Below are positions 16,937-27,200 of a DNA stretch of 48,953 nucleotides, one piece after another. The position numbers and the translations under genes are program-made. The DNA comes from SZUA-254 sp031379665 (GTDB taxonomy: Bacteria > Bacteroidota > Ignavibacteria > UBA10030 > SZUA-254). The DNA is taken from assembly GCA_031379665.1 (NCBI GenBank), contig JANNFI010000114.1, positions 1 to 48,953 on the forward strand, written 5' to 3'. Numbering within the stretch: position 1 is the first letter of the stretch; each line of letters begins with the position of its first letter. The notes beneath the pieces were generated by a model that worked only from the letters and a program-made list of their open reading frames with translations, was not told where the DNA came from and made no database searches.

Positions 16937-18232
16937 ATGGGAGCCATCATTCGCAGGATCATCCTCCTGATGTCTTTCGCCGGCGCCGTCACGCCGGCGG
17001 GCGCGCAACTCCACCACTTCGCCATCGAGGCCGAAGGCGGCGGGCCGATCGGAGACGGCCTCGCCCGGATGGCATTTTTCGTCCAAATCATTGCACAGGA
17101 TTCATTGAACCAGGCATTTACATCATTCAATGGGACCGTGGAAATCAGCTCTAACGGGCCACTTTTGTCCGGCGGGGGAACCAGCGCTCCCTTCTCGGCT
17201 GGCATCCTACCCTCCCATTCCGTAAATTTCGGGTCAGGGGGTGTCTATAATATAACGGCGACGAATTCTGCGGGGGCGGAATCGGGCGCCAGCAATTCCT
17301 TCACGCTCAGCAATCCCCTGCCCCACATCGATGCGCTCTCGCCGATCAGTCGCACGGCGGGAGACACCGGCTTCACCCTGACAATCACCGGAACAGGTTT
17401 TACCCCCGTCTCGTCGGCATCGTTCGGCGGTTCGGGCGTCGCGACGGTCTTCGTAAGCGATTCACAGCTGACGGCGAGCATCACCGCGGCGCGGATCGAC
17501 ACGGCGGGCGGGTTCGCGGTGGCTGTATCTTCCCCGGTCCCGGGCGGCGGGACCTCGAACCAGACCGTCTTCACCGTCCTCAACCCGGTGCTGATCGCGA
17601 GGATCCTCCTCGAGGGTCCCCATAGCGGCGGGGGCGTGATGTCGACCCAGCTCCGGACCGACGGGGTGATACCGCTGTCGCAACCGTACACGGGGGCTCC
17701 GTGGAACTACACCGGGACGGAGAGCGTGGGCACGATCCCTGCAGGCGTGGTCGACTGGGTGTTGCTGGGTCTGCGGACGGGTACATCGGGCGCATCGCTG
17801 GCCTCTCGAAGGGCGGCGTTCCTGAAATCGGACGGCACGGTCGTCGACCTGGATGGGTCGAGCCCCGTGGCCTTCAGCGGCGTTCCGCTCGGCGACTACT
17901 TCGTCGTGGTACGGCATCGGAACCACGTGGCGGCGATGACCGCCACGGCGCGCCCGATGAACGCCCCGGCGGATTCCTGCGATTTCACGACCGGGCTGGG
18001 AAAATATTTCGGCGGAAGCGCGAAGTCGCTCGGTGGCGGCCGCTGGGCGATATTCTCGGGCGATTATTCCGGGGATGGATTCATCGACGCCTCCGATTTT
18101 ACGGGGCCTGACAACGAAATATTCCTCTCCGGCTACCGGAGGGCGGACTTGAATCTCGACGGCTTCATCGACGCGTCGGATTTCAGCTTTCCGGACAACA
18201 ACATTTTCATCGGGTCAAACGTACCCAACTGA
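16937..18232 (+). CDS. secreted IPT/TIG protein with C-terminal dockerin-like calcium repeats
   Basis: A 431-aa secreted protein. The signal peptide is near residues 1-23 (IIRRIILLMSFAGAVTPAGA). Residues about 130-215 form an IPT/TIG Ig-like domain (PHIDALSPISRTAGDTGFTL, then TITGTGF). The C-terminus has two dockerin-type calcium-loop repeats, GDYSGDGFIDASDF and ADLNLDGFIDASDF, with the Asp/Asn spacing of type I dockerins. Most sequence between is low-similarity beta-rich. There is no T9SS signal. The next gene encodes a giant extracellular protein, so this one could dock to a partner surface protein. The family of the middle part is not recognised. Confidence 0.72.
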   Translation: MGAIIRRIILLMSFAGAVTPAGAQLHHFAIEAEGGGPIGDGLARMAFFVQIIAQDSLNQAFTSFNGTVEISSNGPLLSGGGTSAPFSAGILPSHSVNFGSGGVYNITATNSAGAESGASNSFTLSNPLPHIDALSPISRTAGDTGFTLTITGTGFTPVSSASFGGSGVATVFVSDSQLTASITAARIDTAGGFAVAVSSPVPGGGTSNQTVFTVLNPVLIARILLEGPHSGGGVMSTQLRTDGVIPLSQPYTGAPWNYTGTESVGTIPAGVVDWVLLGLRTGTSGASLASRRAAFLKSDGTVVDLDGSSPVAFSGVPLGDYFVVVRHRNHVAAMTATARPMNAPADSCDFTTGLGKYFGGSAKSLGGGRWAIFSGDYSGDGFIDASDFTGPDNEIFLSGYRRADLNLDGFIDASDFSFPDNNIFIGSNVPN

Positions 18233-18285
18233 TTCGCATCAGTCATCTTCGGTTTTGAATGTTCCTGATCATTGGAAAAGTCATT

Positions 18286-21200
18286 ATGAAAACACTCACG
18301 CTCGCCCTGCTCACGGTTCTGCTGACGATGGCGGCCATCGCGCAAACCCCGACCTATAACCTGGTCCTGAAGAACGACGCACTGGTCGATTCGACGCACT
18401 ACGAGTTCGAGATCTGGCTTGAACGCACCGGTGGGACCGTCTTCGAACTCGCCACCCTTCAGCCGATGATGACCTTCAACACCGGCATCTCGGCGGGCAC
18501 GCTCACTCTCTCGCTCAACGGCGGGACATCGAGCCTCGGCGCTGACCAGGTGCCACTCGTGATGTCCGTGACGGGGAACGAACTGAGAATCAACCCCAGG
18601 GTGCCCCCCGGCGCTGGCACGGGCACCGTCATCCCCGTTTCCCCCGGCCTCCGGGTCGGCAGGTTCCGCATCACGAGCACGACGGCATTCACGGCACAGC
18701 AGGCCAACATCGCCTGGAACAACACCACGAATCCCCTCACCAAGGTTTTCGCGTATGACGCGTCGGACATCAACATCGACGCCACTGATTCGACCAATCA
18801 TCTCAGCTCGCTCTCGAACCCGTCGCTCTCGCCGCCGGTGATCACGAGCACGTCCCCCAGGCCGTCGGCGACGGCCGGAATCGTGTACCGCGACACACTG
18901 CGCGTACAGGGCGGCGTTCCATCGTTCACCTGGTCGATCATCGCCGGAGCCCTCCCGGCCGGCATCACAATGTCATCAACGGGGATCGTCAGCGGTACCG
19001 CGACCGTCGCCGGCGCGTTCAATTACACCGCGCGGGTGGTCGACAATGTTCTGGGCGCAGATACTGCCGCCTACGCTCTCACCGTCAACCCGGGCGCGGC
19101 CACCGCGGTCGTGTTCGTCCAACAGCCGACCGACGAAGTCGCCGGCGTCTTCATCACCCCGGCGCTGACGGCCCGGCTCAGGGACGGCTCGGGGAATAAC
19201 GTCCTGATAGCCGGAGTGGCGATCACGATGAGCCTCACGTCGGGCAACGGGAGCCTCACCGGCACTCTCACCGAAACGACCAACGCGTCAGGCATCGCCA
19301 CGTTCGACAGCCTGAGGATCGATCGGAAGGGGATCAAGACCATTACTGCATCGAGCGGCGGGCTCACCCCGGCCGCGAGCAACAGTTTCGAGATCCTGCA
19401 GGCGAACGCGTCGCAGATCAGAGTCGAGACCGCGGCCGACGGGTCCGGCACGCTGGTCCCGGCGCAGAGCATCGGGCCCCTCGCCCCGATGACCGTCTTC
19501 GCCATCGCGCGCGACGACTTCGACAACTTCGTCGAGAACATCGCCGCGAATACGTGGATACTGCAGGCCGTCACCGGCGGCGTGGCGGGCGGCGACCTCG
19601 TTCCGTCGGGAGACTCCCGGAGCGCCGTCTTCACCGGGCATCTGGTGGGCACCGGGCAGATCCGGGCCACATCGCCATCCCTCACGGCCGTCAATTCGGG
19701 GACGATCACGGTCATCCCCGGAGCCGCCAGGAAGCTCGCCTTCATTCAAGGGCCGTCAAACGGCATCGCCGGCGCCGCCATCTCCCCCGCGGTCACCGTC
19801 CAGGTTCGCGACACGACGAACAACGCCGTCGCCGCGCAAAATGTCTCGATCACGCTCGCCCTTTCCTCCGGAACAGGCACGCTCGGCGGGACACTTCCGC
19901 AACTTACGAACGTGTCCGGCCTCGCCTCGTTCGGCGATCTCACGGTAAACGCCGCTGGGGTCAAGGCCCTCACCGCGTCCGCGGCCGGCCTGACGTCGGC
20001 CGTCAGCGCGAATTTCACGCTGTCGACCCACACCATCACGGCGAGTGCGGGAGCCAATGGGAGCGTCACGCCCGCCGGCGCGGTCCCGGTGGTCCAGGGC
20101 GCGAACCAGTCGTTCACCATCGCCGCGAACGCCCAGTTCCACATTGCGAACGTCCTCGCAGACGGAGTGCCTCAAGGGCCGGTCAGCAGTCACACCTTCA
20201 CGAACGTCACCGCCAACCACACCATTTCTGCGACATTCGCGGCCGATACGGTCCAGGTGACCGTCCAGACGTCTCCGGCGGGCCGCGCGATCAGGGTCGA
20301 CGGGATCCTGCTTACGGCGCCACAGGTCCTCAACTGGGTCTCGGGTAGCAGCCATACCATCGCGACCGACAGCGTCCAGAACGGGACCGCGGGCACCCGG
20401 TACCTGTACGAATCGTGGAGCGACGCCGGGGCCATCAGCCACAGCGTCTCGCCCACCTCGAACTCTACCTTCACCGCCAACTTCGGCACGCAATATTTCC
20501 TGACGATGAACGCGGGCGCGGGTGGCACTGTGGGCCCGGTGAGCGACTGGAAGGACAGCGCCGCCGTGGTGCCGATCTCGGCCACGCCGAATACCGGCTT
20601 CTCCTTCTCAGGCTGGGCCGGCACGGGGAGCGGTTCGTTCACGGGGGTCGCCAACCCGACGAACGTCACGATGAACGGCCCGATTACCCAGGCAGGAAGC
20701 TTCGGCACGAACCCGATTTCGGTACTCGTCACGACGGTCCCCGCCGGCCGGCAGATCATCGTGGACGGCACGACCTTCACCAGCCCCCAGATCTTCAACT
20801 GGACCGCGACGCAATCCCACACCATCAGCGTCGACAGCATTCAGAACGGCACGGCCGGAACGCGCTACCTCTATTCGTCGTGGAGCGACGCCGCGGCGAG
20901 GACGCATACTGTCATCCCTCTCACCGACAGCACGTTCACTGCAAATTTCTCCACCCAATTCTTCCTCACGATGAACGCCGGCACCGGCGGAAGCGTTAGC
21001 CCCCCATCCGACTGGAAGAACCCAGGGGAAAACGTCCCGATCAGCGCGACATCCTCCACCGGCTATTCCTTCGGCAGCTGGACGGGGAGCGGTACCGGAT
21101 CTTTTTCGGGCGCCACGAACCCTTCGAGCGTCACGATGAACGGCCCGATCACCGAAGCGGCCGCCTTCACGCCGAACCCGATCTCCTTCACCGTCACGAC

Positions 21201-24200
21201 GACGCCCGTCGGATTGAGCATCATTGTGGACGACACCACCTACACGAGCCCGCACACCTTCAACTGGCTGGCGGCCCAGACGCATACGATCTCGGTCGAC
21301 AGCCTCCAGAACGGGGTCACCGGTACGCGGCACCTCTACGCGTCGTGGAGCAATTCCGGGAGCAGGACGCAGACCATCGCTCCGCTCATCGGCGGCACCA
21401 TCACCGCCTCGTTCTCGACGCAGTATTTCCTGACGATGGTGGCGAACGCAGGGGGCACGGTGACGCCGGCGAGCAACTGGTTCAACGCCGGTCAGAGCGT
21501 TCTGATCACCGGCATTCCCAATTCCGGGTTCATCTTCGCGAGCTGGTCCGGGACGGGCGGGACCGGGAGCGGGTTCTATACGGGTACGGAGAATCCCCGA
21601 AACATCGTCCTCGGAGGACCGGTCACCCAGACCGCGAACTTCGCCAATCCCCCCGTGAGCGTGACGATACAGACGAATCCGCCCGGCCGGACGTTCAGGG
21701 TGGACAACGGCTCGCTCCAGACTAACACCTTCACATTCACGTACAATCCGGGCGACGTTCCGCATACTGTCCTCGCCGATAGCATCCAGAACGGTTCGAC
21801 GGGGATCAGGTACGTCTGGACCTCGTGGAGCGACGGCGGGGCGAGGTCGCACACGCTGGTCTACCCCGGGAAGGACACCACCTTCGTCGTCAATTTCAAG
21901 ACGCAGTTCCAGCTGACGATGAACGCCGCAGCGGGCGGCACCACCACGCCGCCCACCGGGTTCTTCGACAACGCGCAGGTCGTGCCGATATCCGCGACGC
22001 CGAACGCGACCTTTGCCTTCGGATCCTGGACCGGTTCCGGGACCGGTTCGTTCACCGGCGTAAACAACCCGGCCAACGTGACGATGCTCTCCCCCATCAC
22101 GGAAACTCCGGCATTTACGCTGGCCCCGATCAACGTGACAGTACAGACCAACCCAGCCGGGCGCGCGTTCACCGTCGACGGCACGCCCTACACCGGCTCG
22201 CAGAGTTTCGTCTGGTCGGCGACACAGCCGCACACGATCGCCACGACCACTCCTCAGGGCGATACGCTGACGCGGTACCTTTTCTCGAACTGGAGCGACG
22301 GCGGCGCCATCAGCCACTCGGTCTCGCCCCCGACCGATACGACTTTCACCGTCAATTTCTCGACCCAGTACCGCCTGGCGATGCTCGCCGGCACGGGCGG
22401 GACCGTCAGTCCGCCGACGGGGTTCTTCAACGCGGGGCAGTCGGTACCGATCACCGCGACCCCGGGAGTCGGGTATAATTTCGGAAGCTGGGCGGGCACC
22501 GGGACGGGTTCGTTTACCGGAATCACCAACCCCTCGTCGGTGACGATGAATTCCCCGATTACGGAAACAGGGAACTTCACCGCAGGCACGATTCCCATCA
22601 CCGTCACCACCATACCGGCCGGACGAACGATCATCGTCGACGCCGCGACCTTCACCAGCCCCCAGACGTTCAACTGGACGACGGGATCGACCCACACCAT
22701 CGCGACCGACAGCATTCAGGCCAGCGGTACCCCCGGGGTGCGCTACCGTTGGTTGACCTGGAGCGATGCGGGCGCCATCTCGCACACCGTCACACCATTT
22801 GCGCCGACGACCTACACCGCACTCTTCAAGTCGCAGTACCAGCTCACGATGGTCGCCAATCCGGGCGGCACCGTCACGCCGCTCACCGGATACCACGATT
22901 CGCTCGCTTCCGTCGTCATCACGGGGATACCGAATTCCGGATATATCTTCTCGAGTTGGACCGGGACCGGCGGCCCCGGGAGCGGGTTCTATACCGGGAA
23001 CACGAACCCCCAGACGATCCCTCTGGGCGGACCGGTCACCGAAACGGCGAATTTCGTCCAACCGCCCGTGAATGTGACGATCCGGACAGAGCCGCCGGGG
23101 CGTACGTTCAGGGTTGACAACGGATCGCTTCAGACGAACACGTTTACTTTTTCGTTCAGCCCCGGCACGACCCACCCCGTCATTGCCGACAGCATCCAGA
23201 ACGGCGCGACCGGCGTGCGGTACGTCTGGACATCGTGGAGCGACGGCGGCGACCGGTCCCATACCCTCGTCTATCCAGGCGCGGACACGACATTCGTGGT
23301 GAATTTCAAGACCCAGTTCCAATTGACGATGAATGCCGCCGCCGGCGGGACCACGACCCCTCCCAGCGGCTTCTTCGACAGCGCGCAGGTGGTTGGCATC
23401 ACCGCGACGCCGTCCAGCGGATTCAGCTTTGCCGGCTGGACCGGCACGGGCTCCGGCTTTTACACGGGACCAAACAACCCGTCGAGCGTGACGATGAACG
23501 GCGTCATCACCGAGACGCCGAGCTTCACGCTGGCGCCGATCGACGTCCTCGTCCGGACGAACCCGCCGGGACGGACATTCTCCGTCGACGGTGTCACCTA
23601 TACTAACTCGCAGAGTTTCGTCTGGTCGGCGACCGCCCTGCACACGCTCGCGACGACGTCGCCGCAGGGCGACACCTCCACACGCTACCTCTACTCGTCG
23701 TGGAGCGACGCGGGCGCCCAGAGTCACACGGTCACACCGCTCTCGGACACGACCTTTACCGTGAATTTCGCCACCCAGTATTTCCTGACGATGGACACCG
23801 GGGTGGGCTTCGGCACCGTTTCCCCGCCGAACGGGTTCTTCAACGCCGGCCAATTGGTCAGCATCTCGGCGACGGCCGACCCAGGGTACGTCTTCGCCGG
23901 ATGGAACGGAAACGGGGCCGGCTCCTACACGGGGCCCATCAACCCCTCGAGCGTCACGATGAACTCGCCGGTGACGGAAACGGCCACCTGGTCGGCGGGC
24001 ACGATCCCCGTGACCGTGACGACGAACCCGTCGGGGCTTTCGATCACTGTCGACGGCGCACCCTTCACCAGCCCCCAGACGTTCAACTGGACGACCGGTT
24101 CGCTGCACACCATTGCCACCGACAGCCTCCAGCCGAGCGGGGTGACGGGCGTCCGGTACCGGTGGAATGCGTGGAGCGACGCGGGGTCGCTGGCACATAC

Positions 24201-27200
24201 GGTGGTGCCCACTTTGGCGACGACATTCACCGCCACGTTCAGGAGCCAGTACCTCCTGACGATGGTCGCCAACCCGGGTGGCACGGTGACGCCGACCACC
24301 GCGTACCACGACTCGCTCAGCGCGGTCGTCATCACCGGCATCCCGAATTCCGGCTACATCTTCTCGAGCTGGACCGGGACCGGCGGCGCCGGGAGCGGGT
24401 TCTATACCGGGACGCAAAACCCTCGCTCGATCACTCTCGGCGGCCCCGTGACGGAAACGGCTAATTTCGCCCAGCCCCCGGTCAGCGTGACCATCCAGAC
24501 CGATCCTCCAGGCAGGACGTTCAGGGTGGATAACGGTTCGCTCATCACCAATACATTCACGTTCACTTACAACCCGGGCGATGTTCCACATACCCTGACC
24601 GCCGACAGCCTCCAGGGTCAGACGTCGGCCGCGCGGTACGTCTGGACGGGTTGGAGCGACGGCGGCGCGCGGACGCATACGATCTTCTACCCGGGCAAGG
24701 ACACAACCATCATCGTCAGCTTCAAGCGGCAATTCTTCCTGACGATGATCGCCGGTACCGGCGGAGTCGTCCTACCGACGAACGGTTTTTTCGACAGCGC
24801 ACAGGTGGTCGGCATCACGGCGACCCCCTCCGGCGGATACAGCTTCAGCGGGTGGGTAGGCTCGGGTCCGGGCTCCTACACTGGGCCGGACAATCCGGGA
24901 AGCGCGTCGATGGATAGCGCCCTCACACAAACCGGAACCTTCACACTAGCGCCGGTCAACGTGACGGTGCAGAGCAACCCGGCAGGACTGCAATTTCTCG
25001 TCGACGGCACGACGTACACGGGTTCGCAGGCCTTCGTGTGGTCTGCGACGGCGCCACACACCATCGCCGCGGTGACCGCACAGGGCGATACCGCCACGCG
25101 ATTCGTCTTCGGGACGTGGAGCGACGCCGGGAGCCAGACGCACACCGTGGCGCCGGTCGGCGACACAACGTTTACCGTGAACTATTCGACGCAGTACTTC
25201 CTCGCGATGGACACCGGCGCGGGCGGGGGGACGCTCAGCCCCCCGAGCGGGTTCTTCAATTCCGGCCAATCGGTTCAGATCTCGGCCACGCCGAACGCGG
25301 GATACAACTTCGCCAACTGGACGGGCGCGGGCGCCGCGTCCTACACAGGCCCCAACAACCCTGCCACCGTCACGATGACCTCACCCGTCCGCGAGACGGC
25401 CTCCTGGACGGCGGGAACGATCCCGGTGACCGTGGCGACTTCGCCCTCCGGCCTGGCGATCAACGTGGACGGCCTGACGTACACGAGCCCCCAGACGTTC
25501 AACTGGACGACGGGGTCGTCGCATACCATCACCACCGACAGCCTCCAGGCGAGCGGCGTTGGCGGAACGCGCTACCGCTGGACATCGTGGAGCGACGCCG
25601 GGGCGCTTGCCCATACGGTCGCCCCAACATCGGCGACGACGTTCACCGCCACGTTCGGCCTCCAATACCTGCTGACGATGACCGCGAACCCGGGCGGGAC
25701 GGTGACGCCACCGACGGGTTGGTACGATTCCGGAACCCCCGTCAACATCACCGGCCTTCCGAATACCGGTTTCAGCTTCTCTACCTGGACCGGGTCCGGC
25801 AACGGCTCGTATTCCGGCTCGACGAACCCCAGGGCCATCACAATGAACGGACCGATCAACGAGATCGCCAACTTCGTGCAGAACCCCTTCCAGGTCGTCA
25901 TCCAGACGGTACCGGCGGGACGCACGTTCAGGGTGAGCGGCACCAACTACACCACGCTCCAGACGTTCAGCATCTCCCCCGGCAACACGATGAGCCTCTC
26001 CATCCCCGTCAACCCGCAGAGCGGGCCGGCGGGCACCCAGTATCTCTGGGCCGACTGGAGCGACATCGGGACGATATCGCACAACTTCACGCCGACGGGC
26101 GACACAGTCATCACGGCCACGTTCAAAACGCAGTTCTTCCTCACGATGAACGCCGGCACGGGCGGCACGGTGGAGCCCGGCTCGGGCTGGTTCGACAGCA
26201 GCGCCCAGGTCCCGATAACCGCACTGCCCACGGGCGGGTACACGTTCAGCGGGTGGGTCGGCTCCGGGATCGGCGCCTACTCCGGGACGAACAACCCTTC
26301 GTCGGTCACGATGAGTTCACCACTCCTCGAGACCGCCAGTTTCACCCTCTTCCCGATCACCGTCAGGCTCCGGTCCAATCCGCCGGGCAGGACGGTCCTC
26401 GTGGACACGATCGCCTACCAGACGCCGCAGGACCTCATCTGGACAAGCGGCACGTCCCACACGATCTCGTCCGATTCGATACAGGACGGCGGGACGGGCG
26501 TGCGGTATCTCTGGACGGGCTGGAGCGACGGAAAGCCGAGGACCCATTCGGTCACCGGGCTTTCCGACACGACGTTCACGGTGAATTTCCGCTCGCAGTA
26601 CTTCCTGACGATGGCGGCGGGCGCCGGTGGCACCGTCGCGCCGCCCGGAGGATGGTATGACAGCGCGGCCGGCGTCCTGATCACGGCCACCCCCGGCCCG
26701 GGTTACGGTTTCGACGGGTGGTTCGGCGCGGGCACCGGGTCGTACACCGGCCCGACCAACCCTTCGTCGGTGACGATGCTCTCGCCGGTGACCCAGGGCG
26801 CGGCCTTCACGCTCAATACGATCAACGTGACGGTGAGGAGTGCCCCCGGCGGGTATCCCATCGTGGTGGACGACACGATCCACACCAGCCCGAAGGTCTT
26901 CCAGTGGCTGGCGGGATCGGTCCATACCATTTCCACCGACTCGGTACACGCGCCTGCCGGAAGCACGAGACTGGCCTGGGCTTCCTGGAACGACGCCGGG
27001 GCCAGGACACACACGGTGGCGCCGCTCAAAGATTCAACCTTCACGGCCACACTGGCGACACAGTACTATCTCACGATGAACACGAACCCCGGCGGGACGG
27101 TTACGCCTTCGAGCGGGTGGATGAACTCCGGCCTGTCGGTACCCATCACGGCAACCCCGAACTCCGGTTACACGTTCGCCAGCTGGAGCGGGAGCGGCAC

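Noticed and set aside
20608..24732. A 1374-codon open frame on the minus strand inside the giant gene
   Set aside because: It is a composition shadow of the repeats in a GC-rich gene: rich in Arg, Gly, Ala and Pro, with no domain, signal or start site. The plus-strand protein is strongly supported.
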